DNA of 64,000 nt from Ignisphaera sp. (GTDB taxonomy: Archaea > Thermoproteota > Thermoprotei_A > Sulfolobales > Ignisphaeraceae). Where the stretch lies: the NCBI GenBank assembly GCA_038831005.1, contig JAWBKZ010000004.1, forward strand, positions 1-64,000, given 5' to 3'. Within the stretch, counting starts at the first letter, position 1; every line of letters begins with the position of its first letter. Shown in pieces: positions 25,840-34,766 of this stretch. The notes beneath the pieces are model-generated. The model was not told the origin of the DNA and ran no database searches. It saw nothing but the letters and a program-made list of their open reading frames with translations. The position numbers were made by a program, and so were the translations under genes.

Positions 25840-26799
25840 TCACACAAATATATGTAATTTCTTATTGGAATCTATATAACCCCAGGGCATAGCCTTAGTA
25901 TTGTGATTGCCATAGATATTTCCATCCTTATCCATAGCTATAACACCTACTGTACCCATTCCATAATTATTTGATATAAGTGCTATAGCATGGTCTACAG
26001 CTTCTTTAACTACAATACCGCTGCAAATGTCATTAACCACCTTAAACGATAAAAATGACATTATTATGTATTCTCCTATACCTGTTGCTGCAGCAGCTCC
26101 ACACCTCTTTGCATAGAATCCCGCTCCTGGTATAGGAGAATCGCCGACCCTTCCAGGTAGTTTTAGAAAAACACCACCAGTACTTGTAGCCGCGGCAAAT
26201 TCATTCGACTTGTCTTTAGCTATAGCTCCTACAGTATCTAGAAATCCTAACTTTATCCACAACTTAATTGAGTTTTCATAGAACCTCCTCTCGATAACTC
26301 CTTTCCTTATCTTTTCAACAATTTCGCTGTACCTTTTCATAGCCCTCTCTAGCGGACCTGGATGTTTTTCTAAACCTAACTTCATTGCAAGAGTGTCTGC
26401 AGCATCACCAACTATTAACACATGATCAGTATTCTCTAGAACATATCTTGCTAACCTAATGGGGTTGCGCGGATATTTGACATAAGCAACAGCACCAGCT
26501 TTACTGTTACCGCTATACATTATACCTGCATCCATAGATATGTTTCCTGAAATATCTACTGTACTACCTAAACCTGCATTAACTAGACCTGAATCCTCAA
26601 GTACACTTATCGCATTAACGACCATATCTATACCAGAGCCCGTTAATCCAGCTCTATATCCTTCCTCTAGAGCGTCTCGAACGAGTTTCTCAAGTCTGTT
26701 TTTCAGACCATTGTCTATACTCCAATCACCAGCACCTAAGTGAACAGCTAATATCGGTGCTCCTATATTTCTCACCAATCTACAGAAACAAACCATCAA
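25840..26799 (-). CDS. isoaspartyl peptidase/L-asparaginase (Ntn hydrolase)
   Basis: The 319-residue precursor of plant-type asparaginase (family T2) opens with LAVHLGAGDWS, and has EDSGLVNAGLGSTVDISGN and DAGIMYSGNSKAGAV. The autoprocessing site is DTVGAIAKD: cleavage before the Thr of TVG gives alpha and beta subunits with that Thr as nucleophile. GGVFLKLPGRVGDSPIPGAG and AAAATGIGEYI in the beta subunit fit substrate binding. It hydrolyses L-asparagine or beta-aspartyl peptides. The first codon may be TTG 26799 or the ATG right after it. Confidence 0.92.
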   Translation of the reverse strand: MMVCFCRLVRNIGAPILAVHLGAGDWSIDNGLKNRLEKLVRDALEEGYRAGLTGSGIDMVVNAISVLEDSGLVNAGLGSTVDISGNISMDAGIMYSGNSKAGAVAYVKYPRNPIRLARYVLENTDHVLIVGDAADTLAMKLGLEKHPGPLERAMKRYSEIVEKIRKGVIERRFYENSIKLWIKLGFLDTVGAIAKDKSNEFAAATSTGGVFLKLPGRVGDSPIPGAGFYAKRCGAAAATGIGEYIIMSFLSFKVVNDICSGIVVKEAVDHAIALISNNYGMGTVGVIAMDKDGNIYGNHNTKAMPWGYIDSNKKLHIFV

Positions 26800-26858
26800 C
26801 TATAAATATTCAGCTTAATTAACTTGCTACTTCTGTGCCTTATAATCATTATTTAGAA

Positions 26859-27227
26859 TCATGATAAAGTTTGATCAAAGAAGACAGATCTTCTATAAGG
26901 ATTAATATCATATCCCTTTGTGATCTCATTTAACCAAGATCTATACCATAGATGGTTGTTACCCTGTTTGCCATTACCATTTCTAGTACTATAACCATTC
27001 CGATCTTTTCCATTAGATTTAGAACTCATATACATTTTAATAGCTACTATAGCTGCAGCAATTTCATCGAGAATGTCTTCAGTTATTCTGTTCCCATTTT
27101 TAGAAAAGCCATTGATTGACACAGTTATACCGTTATCGAATACGAGAACAAAACCCTTACTCTCATTAGAGATAAGGTGTTTACGTGATATATATTCATT
27201 CTCGTCAATAAGATCCATAAACTTCAC
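26859..27227 (-). CDS. hypothetical small protein, faint OadG/decarboxylase small-subunit resemblance
   Basis: The 122-residue protein is divergent from the GPN GTPase gene. The central helix ITEDILDEIAAAIVAIKMYM, the Gly/Asn-rich linker (RNGYSTRNGNGKQGNNH) and a final WYRSWLNEITKGYDINPYRR give an arrangement seen in small subunits of biotin-dependent decarboxylases and carboxylases: an Ala-rich helix, a flexible linker, and a Trp/Arg tail. There is no membrane helix, unlike true OadG. The biotin carboxylase lies 1 kb away on the other strand. The resemblance is by eye and weak; hypothetical protein is the safe name. Confidence 0.5.
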   Translation of the reverse strand: MKFMDLIDENEYISRKHLISNESKGFVLVFDNGITVSINGFSKNGNRITEDILDEIAAAIVAIKMYMSSKSNGKDRNGYSTRNGNGKQGNNHLWYRSWLNEITKGYDINPYRRSVFFDQTLS

Positions 27228-27394
27228 TCATGTGTCGGCTACTATTATACTTTCCCTACTTTTCTTTTAACAGATACAAAAAGCTTTCGCTCTCTGATAT
27301 ACATAAGTTATAGACTTTCAACATGCTAGAGCATTATGTTCCTCATATGCAAACGAAATAAGCTGAGCAAGTAATAAGAGTTACTGTGATATAG

Positions 27395-28159
27395 ATGACA
27401 ACAAAAACTATAGCTGTATTTATTGGACCTGCAGGTTCAGGCAAATCTACTACTGTCTACGCTTACTCTAAATGGCTCTATAGAGAATTTGGCTACAAGA
27501 CATATAAAGTTAATCTTGATCCCGCAGCAATCTTTATTCCCTACGAGCATGATTATGATATACGGATCATAATTAATATAGATAGAATCTCAAAAGAATA
27601 CCGTCTAGGACCCAATGGTGCTCTTGTTAAGTCCATGGACATCATATCTAGTAAAATAGACGATATAATACATGTATTTAAAGATATTGATAATCAATTT
27701 ATACTCATTGATACACCTGGCCAAATGGAAATATTCCTCTTTAGAGATATAGCTTACAAACTTATGAATAGCTTGAAGAAATACTTTAGACATGTTGTGG
27801 CAATATTTGTTACTGATGCAGAGGTTATGAAACGCTACGAAGATTATGCATTCCTAGCAATAATGACAGTAGCAATACAGACCCGACTTGGTGTGGATGT
27901 TATTCCGGTTATAAATAAAATCGATATAGCTAATGTGGATAAAATAGTTGGAGATATAATTAGCGATGTAGATACTATTACTAAACATTTGATGGGCCAA
28001 GGTGTATATGGAGAGATGATGAGCAATATACTGAACACTATAGCTATGTACACTAAAGTCACCAGAATACCAAAAATATCTGCAAAAAATCTTCTAGGAT
28101 TAGAAGAGCTACATAGACTTATCCATGAAATTACTTGTGTTTGTGGTGATCTTACGTAA
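27395..28159 (+). CDS. GPN-loop GTPase
   Basis: The 254-residue P-loop GTPase has Walker A IGPAGSGKSTTVYAYS, NLDPAA (the switch-region Asp), and the diagnostic GPN tripeptide in RLGPNGALVKSMD. IDTPGQMEIFLF (Walker B/G3), VINKIDIA (NKxD, G4) and KISAKNLLGLEEL (G5-like) follow. Archaeal homologues form dimers in which the GPN loop stabilises hydrolysis. Eukaryotic relatives assist RNA polymerase assembly, but the archaeal role is not settled. Normal length. Confidence 0.92.
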   Translation: MTTKTIAVFIGPAGSGKSTTVYAYSKWLYREFGYKTYKVNLDPAAIFIPYEHDYDIRIIINIDRISKEYRLGPNGALVKSMDIISSKIDDIIHVFKDIDNQFILIDTPGQMEIFLFRDIAYKLMNSLKKYFRHVVAIFVTDAEVMKRYEDYAFLAIMTVAIQTRLGVDVIPVINKIDIANVDKIVGDIISDVDTITKHLMGQGVYGEMMSNILNTIAMYTKVTRIPKISAKNLLGLEELHRLIHEITCVCGDLT

Positions 28160-28221
28160 ACTACTTACTAATGCAATACAGTATTCATTATATCGAAAAT
28201 GAGCAGATTAGCAACTTATTG

Positions 28222-29217
28222 CTAGCTGTAACCTAGAAGAATACACATCATAAAACTTAAGAATGATGTAAATAGATATATCGAATACATTATGGTAATA
28301 AGCTCTTTTTCGTTAAACGAGCTTTTCGCAAATATCAATAAAATCTTGACAAATGTTAATTGATGTACCCCTAACTTTGGATAGATACAACCATTTCTAT
28401 CTACATATGTGGGCCTATCTATCTTTTCTTTCTGTATGAATCCTCTGACAGATGAAACATAGTAGAAACCGTTTAAGAACATAGGTATCGAGGCTAATAC
28501 CACAAAGAACTCTAATCTAAGGAGTACGGTAATAAGGAATAGTAATGAGCCTAAGAGATGTGAGCCTGTATTCCCATTGAATAGTTTTGCTGGATATATA
28601 TTGAACACTAGATATGATATTATAACAACTACTATAAGTAGAGCAATGTATATGTCCTGGAATTCCGCACGTATAAACAATTTTAATAGAAATGCAAATA
28701 AGCTAACTGTAAGTACGAACATAGGTAAGGTTCCGTTATGAGTATCTATCATATTTGCGCCATTAACATATATGGTAGAAGATAAAAGAATCAGTAACGG
28801 GTATACAATATGTATTCGTGTGTAACCTATGAAAGGTAGCCAAGGTCTTGGCACATAACAGCCTAACATTAGTATTGGTACCGCGGGTAGTAAACCTAGA
28901 ATTATCTTCCACCTAGACCTCAAACCAATAATGTCATCTAGAAAACCTAAAAGTGTTGCAATAGATAAAGAAAGCATTGATACAATAAACAGTTTAGAGT
29001 CAATCATGTTCAAAAAGAGCATCAAATACAGACCAATACAAAATCCTAGATAGAGCGCGAATCCCCCTATACATGGAACAAAATGTTCGTAAGGTTTATG
29101 TACATCTCTACACAAGAATCCGAACTTTTTTTCAATAGCTATAGATGAGACTGCTGATACCATTGTTACTATAGATGAAACTATAGAGACAAGTATTATT
29201 GGTACATAATTCATCAA
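28222..29217 (-). CDS. MraY/Alg7-type sugar-phosphate transferase (polyprenyl-P GlcNAc-1-P transferase)
   Basis: The 331-residue integral membrane protein has roughly ten hydrophobic helices. Family motifs are the Asp-Asp loop ATLLGFLDDIIGLRSRWK and VNGANMIDTHNGTLP (the NxxNxxDG-like loop, here with His before Asn-Gly). FNGNTGSHLLGSLLF corresponds to the GDxGS-like motif. It transfers a sugar phosphate, probably GlcNAc-1-P, from a UDP-sugar to a dolichyl phosphate at the membrane, the first step of protein N-glycosylation in archaea. TTG 29217 or ATG 29214 could be the start. A small regulator gene lies 63 bases upstream on the same strand. Confidence 0.85.
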   Translation of the reverse strand: MMNYVPIILVSIVSSIVTMVSAVSSIAIEKKFGFLCRDVHKPYEHFVPCIGGFALYLGFCIGLYLMLFLNMIDSKLFIVSMLSLSIATLLGFLDDIIGLRSRWKIILGLLPAVPILMLGCYVPRPWLPFIGYTRIHIVYPLLILLSSTIYVNGANMIDTHNGTLPMFVLTVSLFAFLLKLFIRAEFQDIYIALLIVVVIISYLVFNIYPAKLFNGNTGSHLLGSLLFLITVLLRLEFFVVLASIPMFLNGFYYVSSVRGFIQKEKIDRPTYVDRNGCIYPKLGVHQLTFVKILLIFAKSSFNEKELITIMYSIYLFTSFLSFMMCILLGYS

Positions 29218-29280
29218 TATTTCTCACCAGAACTAAAGTAACTTTTTAGCATCTAGATAGATTTAAGGTAATTAAAAAGC

Positions 29281-29793
29281 TTATTCCTGATGCCGTCGCG
29301 AATAATTTAATCCTTCAATAAATAAAAGTACAAAAGCTATAGATGAGATCAGTAACGTTATTACCCTATCAATATTGATCCCATGAATTATACATGATAT
29401 TACTATACCTATATCTATTCCCAAGAAGAAGAATGAATATATAGTTAGTCTGTGTACAAGTGCTCTACCTATAATCACAAATTCTTCAGGATTTACTATC
29501 TCTTTAACTCTATAGCCATCACCTTCTTTCTGTATAAGACTCAATTCTTCTAATCTCTTCAAATGATAGTGAACAGTACTTGGTGAAAGATGTAGTGCTC
29601 TAGCTATTTCTCTGACACCTAATGGTTCTTTGCTTCTTACTAAATGCATATATATCCTCATGGCTATTCTAGTGAGCTTAATCTTCTTATTCAAAATGCT
29701 GAACACCCTAAACTTTACCCTGTACTCAAAATATAATTCTGATTCTGGAACACATACTGTACAGATAGCTGAACTGTTATTGTCTAAACACAA
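29281..29793 (-). CDS. winged-helix regulator with two membrane helices
   Basis: The 170-residue protein has an ArsR-type winged helix, RIYMHLVRSKEPLGVREIARAL then LSPSTVHYHLKRLEELSLI, at about residues 43-85. Two C-terminal hydrophobic segments follow (FFFLGIDIGIVISCIIHG and VITLLISSIAFVLLFIEGL). This makes it a membrane-tethered transcription factor, a layout common in crenarchaea. Upstream of the MraY-type gene on the same strand, so it may control it. Its signal is unknown. Confidence 0.75.
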   Translation of the reverse strand: MCLDNNSSAICTVCVPESELYFEYRVKFRVFSILNKKIKLTRIAMRIYMHLVRSKEPLGVREIARALHLSPSTVHYHLKRLEELSLIQKEGDGYRVKEIVNPEEFVIIGRALVHRLTIYSFFFLGIDIGIVISCIIHGINIDRVITLLISSIAFVLLFIEGLNYSRRHQE

Positions 29794-29824
29794 TCTGATA
29801 ATTCATGAATTGTATAACTATTGA

Positions 29825-30125
29825 TAGAACGAATAAAATAGATACGATAGAAAAAGTAAAATTAGATGTAACAATATCTTACACTTGGAATAACTATAAC
29901 ATTAGTACCATATACATCGAACATATGTAAAGAACATATAGTCACATCTTTATCTATTAAAGAAAATTAAAAAGCGTAACTACAGAATAACAGTTATCAT
30001 GCCATTAAATAGAGAGGAAATTAACCGCTCGACCCATAGCATCATCACCAGATACCCATTAAGAACTCTTAATAACACTATACGTTACAAAACATGCTAG
30101 AGTTAAGTTTGATAATTTTGGCCGG
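29825..30125. other. intergenic spacer, nothing recognised
   Basis: AT-rich, no open frame and no repeat. This region and the decayed coding region to its right separate the regulator at 29281-29793 from the phosphodiesterase gene. Confidence 0.4.
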
Positions 30126-30610
30126 TTGTTCATTAAGATCTACTGCTATAACTACTCCCGCTTCCGAAATTATGTCTTTATCGATATCAATAGAATGGAG
30201 ACATCAATATCAAAAATCTCTGAAACAAATATAAATAAAGTATCTAAAATATCCATCAGACATTGTTATGGTGAGACACTATGTGATCATCATGCTGTAG
30301 CCTTTGATAATGAGTATGAAAGGATATATGAACCAATATCAATCTACGAACATGGCTGTTACGACCACACTAAAGATGGAATCCTTGTCTTAAAGACAAA
30401 ACAATTCTATAGACGTTCTCTCTATACTTCAACAAACGAACATTAGAAGAGCTATAGTAGATGATTTATTTACGATATCCTTCAAAGTAATTAAGGCATA
30501 TAATTATTAGCCTCCAGAGGAACTTGACGAGATACCTTTAGCTAGAGGAAAGTAGTATGGTACTTTTGGCGCTCTTGCAGAGTCTAAGGATTATCTAAAA
30601 TATTTTAAAA
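30126..30610 (+). pseudogene. unidentified decayed coding region
   Basis: A plus-strand frame of 106 codons (30126-30446) continues after a frame change into RRAIVDDLFTISFKVIKAYNY, a stop, PPEELDEIPLARGK, another stop, and YGTFGALAESKDYLKYFK. The second half has the composition of a conserved protein C-terminus, but I cannot name it. Two in-frame stops indicate a dead gene. Confidence 0.35.
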
Positions 30611-30741
30611 TATTTTAAATTAACATAAAATAAAGATTATGAAATTAAGCATTTATACCTAGATGGATGTATATATTCTCTGCATATAGTATTTTTATGG
30701 TCAATTATGTCCCGTCATCTCTCATAGCTTATAACCTTACG

Positions 30742-31311
30742 TTACGTGAATCTGTAGTTCTCAATTCTTTTTAGTTCAATCTTGTCACCTATAAGTTCGT
30801 AGAGCTTTACCGTTACTGTACCATCACTATATACCTCTAATTCTATAAATGATGGAAGCATTGTACCTCCACCACCTCCCCATACTCCAGTTACAGAACC
30901 TGGATTAATATGTAGAATGCCTGCAGAATCAAGTGATATGAATGGATAATGTGTATGTCCTGATATTAATATCGATGTTCCAAGTCTTCTAGCTACTGTT
31001 GAAAGAGCCTCTATATTTCCTCTAGGTCTAACTTGATCACCATGAACAACTCCAAACCTTATACTATATATATCGAAAACCTCTTCCTCAGGTAAATCTA
31101 GGTAATCCATATTGCCTTGAACTACATACATATATTTTCCAAAATGTTTTATCTGGTCTAGGACATACTCTTCTGTTAAATCACCTGCATGAACAACAAT
31201 ATCGTACCTACTTAGTTTAATATGATTGATGATTTTGACATCGATTTCTGAGGCTCTTTCTGGTATATGGGTGTCGCTAATCAATAATAAAACTGTTTTC
31301 TCTTTCTTCAC
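30742..31311 (-). CDS. YfcE/MJ0936-type metallophosphoesterase
   Basis: The 189-residue calcineurin-like phosphodiesterase has the five metal-binding blocks in order: LLISDTHIPE (D-x-H), VVHAGDLTEE (GD), VVQGNMDYLD (GNxD), FGVVHGDQ (GH-like) and LISGHTHYPF (GHTH), followed by HINPGSVTG. Homologues hydrolyse phosphodiesters such as cyclic nucleotides or model substrates; the natural substrate is not known. GTG start at 31311 behind a GGGGT site. Confidence 0.9.
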   Translation of the reverse strand: MKKEKTVLLLISDTHIPERASEIDVKIINHIKLSRYDIVVHAGDLTEEYVLDQIKHFGKYMYVVQGNMDYLDLPEEEVFDIYSIRFGVVHGDQVRPRGNIEALSTVARRLGTSILISGHTHYPFISLDSAGILHINPGSVTGVWGGGGGTMLPSFIELEVYSDGTVTVKLYELIGDKIELKRIENYRFT

Positions 31312-31411
31312 TAATATCTACCCCATAGGTTTAATGAAACTTACTAACTTATTAAGGGGTTAGATTGGCTATAAGGTTAATGAACTTCTAGAGAATATGT
31401 TATTGAGAACT

Positions 31412-32464
31412 TCAAAGCTTGTAGAAATCCTTAATAATGTTTCGCATACTCTTTACTGTATATATTGTTGTTCTAGATGCTTCAGCTGTTTCAATATTTA
31501 TATCTATTGGCTCAACGAATCCTTTCAGTAGTGCCGGTAATCCTCTCTCCAAACCTATACTATATCCGCCTTCCAGAACAGCTATAGCACTTATCCCTAA
31601 CTCTTTAACAAACTGACTGATTACTGATCCAAAGAATTTGTAGAAGTTCTCCGTTAACTCCATGGATGCTAATCCATCATCTTTATAAGCATCAAATCCT
31701 GCTGAAATAGCCAATACCTTGGGCTTTATGTTGTAGATTAGTTGAGAAACTATCTCTTTAAATACATAGATATAATCATTATCACCACTAAACGAAGACA
31801 TAGGTATATTTATCTTGGTCCCATAACCTTCTCCACCACCAAGATCATTACTATAGCCAGTCCCAGGATATATACCATGTTCATGAACATCTATATGTAC
31901 TACGTTTGGGTCCTCCCAGAATATTTCTTGAGTACCATTTCCATGATGAACATCTATATCAATTATGGCTACAGGTTTGTAACCTTTATCTAGAGCATAC
32001 GTTGTTGCAATAGCAATATTATTGAATACACAGAACCCTTGTGTAGGTGCGCCCATAGCTCTACCATTCAGACCTACATGATGACCTGGAGGTCTAGCAA
32101 GAACAAAAATTAATGTTCCTTTAGTGTCTAAAGCTATCTCCATTGCGTGTGCAGAAAGATATGAAGCGTAATTAGCTACAGCACAGGTGTCTCTACATAC
32201 ATAAGTATCACTGTCAATAAAACCCTCGTTTCCGCTACTACAGAAATTATCAATTAGAGCTATATAGTCTTCACTATGTATCCTCAACTTGTAATTACGA
32301 TACCTATCCTCAACAACATTAACATTCTTTATATGTTCCCAAAGATCGTTAGCTCTAATTCCATTCAATGCTATATCTAAACGTTTGGGATTCTCAGGAT
32401 GGTAAATACCCTGAGGTGGTTTATGTCTATAAAATATACTATTGTAGAAAATAATCATATTCAT
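31412..32464 (-). CDS. histone deacetylase/acetoin-utilisation family amidohydrolase
   Basis: The 350-residue zinc deacetylase shows the class II HDAC-like order. It has YHPENPKR and HSEDYI near the N-terminus, then RPPGHHVGLNGRAMGAPTQGFC with the paired catalytic His. VAIIDIDVHHGNGTQ provides zinc-binding Asp and His, ISAGFDAYKDDGLA the second zinc Asp, and VLEGGYSIG the final Gly-Gly-Tyr. It could deacetylate proteins, polyamines or small acetylated metabolites. A chromatin role is attractive in an organism with Cren7 but not shown. It is separated by 100 bases from the phosphoesterase gene on the same strand. Confidence 0.92.
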   Translation of the reverse strand: MNMIIFYNSIFYRHKPPQGIYHPENPKRLDIALNGIRANDLWEHIKNVNVVEDRYRNYKLRIHSEDYIALIDNFCSSGNEGFIDSDTYVCRDTCAVANYASYLSAHAMEIALDTKGTLIFVLARPPGHHVGLNGRAMGAPTQGFCVFNNIAIATTYALDKGYKPVAIIDIDVHHGNGTQEIFWEDPNVVHIDVHEHGIYPGTGYSNDLGGGEGYGTKINIPMSSFSGDNDYIYVFKEIVSQLIYNIKPKVLAISAGFDAYKDDGLASMELTENFYKFFGSVISQFVKELGISAIAVLEGGYSIGLERGLPALLKGFVEPIDINIETAEASRTTIYTVKSMRNIIKDFYKL

Positions 32465-32838
32465 GTTTCAAAATCCTCTAACTCGCTATGTGTATCAATA
32501 AACATAGTATGTATATCACTAAATAAATCTAGCGATACCGTACCTTGTAAATGGATTAGTGTACTGGATACCAATAAAGTCGTTTCTTAGATACTCTGCG
32601 ATGTACATAATTTAATAAACAGTATCATTGTTTTTATCAAATCTCGTAAAGTGTGTATCGCCAATTACAAGAAATTAAAAGATGAGGTACATCGTTAATT
32701 CCCATAGTCTATATTCAATCTCCTTCCAAGAGTTAGAGATATAAAACGTCATTATTACAGCATCATATGTTAACTCTTATGTACTTATGTATTAGAACAA
32801 TATATAGGTACTAATAAATATATTATTGAACTACAGGT
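32465..32838. other. intergenic spacer, nothing recognised
   Basis: AT-rich gap upstream of the deacetylase gene and downstream of the DUF47 gene. No convincing open frame or repeat. The deacetylase promoter should lie here. Confidence 0.4.
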
Positions 32839-33501
32839 TTATATTGATAGAAGTGCTATTCTTCTGAACAGATCTCCTACATCTTCACACTTATCTGCTG
32901 CACTCTCTATAGAGTCCATGACTTCTTTAATCAATATGCACTGTGAGGGCTGTGTATTATTGCAGAAACTAAGTACAGATTTGAATAGATCATGTCTAAT
33001 ATCGTCAACCTCTTCTTCTAGAGATTCTATAGAGTTAGCTATTTCTAGAACTTTCTTAGGATCCTTAGCTAAAGTATCTACAGCCTGTTTGATTAAGTCT
33101 ACAGCATCTAGAACTTTTCTAGACATTGATATAAGTTTCTTACCTATATCGTTTGGTATTCTGTTTGGTGCATATAGTGCTGCTCTTCTACTCCATGCCT
33201 TAGCATAATCAGCTATATCATCAGTCATTATTATTAATCTCACGAGCTCTTCTCTATCTATTGGATGAAATATCTCTCTAGACAATTCTGCTAAAATACT
33301 CCTTTTGGATTCATCAGCTCTTCTTTCTGATTCAAAAACATTTTGCCATTCCCTTAAAACTCCCTCTTCACTTCCTTCAACTAGAGCTTCTATAAGCTTT
33401 TCTGCATGTTTTACCACATCTATAACCTTATCAACGTGTCTTACATACATTTCGAGTATCTCTTTTCTTCTTCTCATAGATATCCAGCTCCAAAACGTCA
33501 C
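32839..33501 (-). CDS. PhoU-like DUF47 protein paired with the phosphate transporter
   Basis: The 220-residue all-helical protein of the DUF47/TIGR00153 group has EVDDIRHDLFKSV (the EExDxxRxxL metal-binding motif) and repeats of the PhoU type, with IIMTDDIADYAKAWSRRA in the first half. It sits ten bases after the PiT transporter stop on the same strand, the standard Pit-DUF47 pair, and presumably gates or regulates phosphate uptake. It starts at GTG 33501, inside a GGTG-preceded context. Confidence 0.88.
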   Translation of the reverse strand: MTFWSWISMRRRKEILEMYVRHVDKVIDVVKHAEKLIEALVEGSEEGVLREWQNVFESERRADESKRSILAELSREIFHPIDREELVRLIIMTDDIADYAKAWSRRAALYAPNRIPNDIGKKLISMSRKVLDAVDLIKQAVDTLAKDPKKVLEIANSIESLEEEVDDIRHDLFKSVLSFCNNTQPSQCILIKEVMDSIESAADKCEDVGDLFRRIALLSI

Positions 33502-33511
33502 ATTACGGCAC

Positions 33512-34522
33512 CTATATAAAGGTTTTAATAAGAAAGTATATAGCTATACTTGCCGAAGCTACTAAAGGCAATGTTAAGATCCAGGCACTCATTATGAATA
33601 CTATGGTTTTCACGTTTACTCCCCTAAGGCCTCTATTCTTGGCTATGCCTACGCCTATTATGGATCCTGCTGTTGCGTATGTCGTTGATATAGGTAATCC
33701 ATAGCCAAACAGTATATACGGTAGTGTTGTGAAAATCCATACAACTAAAGCATTAGAGGCTTCAGAAGCCAGAGCCATAGGTATATCGAGTCTCGTAATC
33801 TTGAAAGCCAGAGTCTCTACAACTTTTTTACCGACAGTAAACCCCCCTAATGCTATAAAGAATGATGCAAATATCGCGAGAAGTCTCATAGTCTCAGTAT
33901 CAGGTATTCCGAGGTACCTGCTTGTAATAGTTACATAAACACCTGTTGCATTACCAACATCGTTTGCACCAAAGGAGTATGCAGAAAAAGTTGTAACAAA
34001 TATGAGAATGACCTTAGCTATACTGTTGTCTATAGACCATCGACTAAATATCCGGCTAAAGAGATTGTAGAGAGGTATTGCTAAAGCTATTGATGCTAAA
34101 GGAGATGAAATCCAGCTAATTATAATCTTTAAAACGGCATCAATCTTTATGGACATAAGACCGCCTTGTAACCATTTGGCTATACCTATACCTATGACAG
34201 CACTAGTAACACTATGTGTCGTAGATATTGGTACCCCCTTGAGAGTTGCTATAGTTATCCATATAAAGGTTGCTAAAGTTGCTGCTACAGCCTCAACAAC
34301 ATCTATATCTGGAACAACACCTCTACCAATAGTCTTCATAACCATATAGCCCTGAACAATAGCTCCAACAGCTTGAGATACAGCAAACAAAGCCATAGCC
34401 TTCTTTACATCAAGAGCCCCTCCACCAACAATAGCATCTATAGAGTTTGCTGTATCATTACCACCGATAGACCAAGCTATTGCTGCTGACAGAGCTAATC
34501 CAACCATTAAGAGTGAAAACAA
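33512..34522 (-). CDS. pit: PiT-family inorganic phosphate transporter
   Basis: The 336-residue membrane protein has about ten helices. The two inverted family signatures are visible: IGGNDTANSIDAIVGGGAL at the N-terminus and FGANDVGNATGVYVT in the second half. TTHSVTSAVIGIG and STTYATAGSIIGVG (paired re-entrant loops) are also present. It imports phosphate with sodium or protons. TTG 34522 is preceded by GGTGA at good spacing. It is cotranscribed with the DUF47 gene. Its upstream region contains the duplicated palindrome at 34600-34652. Confidence 0.92.
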   Translation of the reverse strand: MFSLLMVGLALSAAIAWSIGGNDTANSIDAIVGGGALDVKKAMALFAVSQAVGAIVQGYMVMKTIGRGVVPDIDVVEAVAATLATFIWITIATLKGVPISTTHSVTSAVIGIGIAKWLQGGLMSIKIDAVLKIIISWISSPLASIALAIPLYNLFSRIFSRWSIDNSIAKVILIFVTTFSAYSFGANDVGNATGVYVTITSRYLGIPDTETMRLLAIFASFFIALGGFTVGKKVVETLAFKITRLDIPMALASEASNALVVWIFTTLPYILFGYGLPISTTYATAGSIIGVGIAKNRGLRGVNVKTIVFIMSAWILTLPLVASASIAIYFLIKTFI

Positions 34523-34599
34523 TTATGTCACCATATTTATGCAAAAGGTCTTTAGAACAAAAGCGATTTCTATAAGAATAATATAGATCAATAGGTAAG

Positions 34600-34652
34600 G
34601 TTTATATAGATCTATATATATGACGTTTACATGTATATAGATCTATATAAAC
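34600..34652. promoter_or_regulatory. duplicated 16-bp palindrome, probable operator
   Basis: TATATAGATCTATATA occurs twice, at 34603-34618 and 34634-34649, with centres 31 bp apart (about three helical turns). The flanks also mirror, giving a 19-bp inverted repeat (34600-34618 with 34634-34652). It lies in the 244-bp region between the divergent pit (minus) and cation-efflux (plus) genes, so a dimeric regulator bound to both copies could control both. The AT-rich palindromes may also contribute TATA-like sequence. Confidence 0.6.
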
Positions 34653-34766
34653 AATAAGGTCTACGATTGTTTGTATGTTTTGTTGATAAGCAATTAGCTT
34701 AAAAACTAGGTGCACTAAGTATTAATAACCTTACTTGATCTTGTGTATCTGAGGTACTCTACTAAT

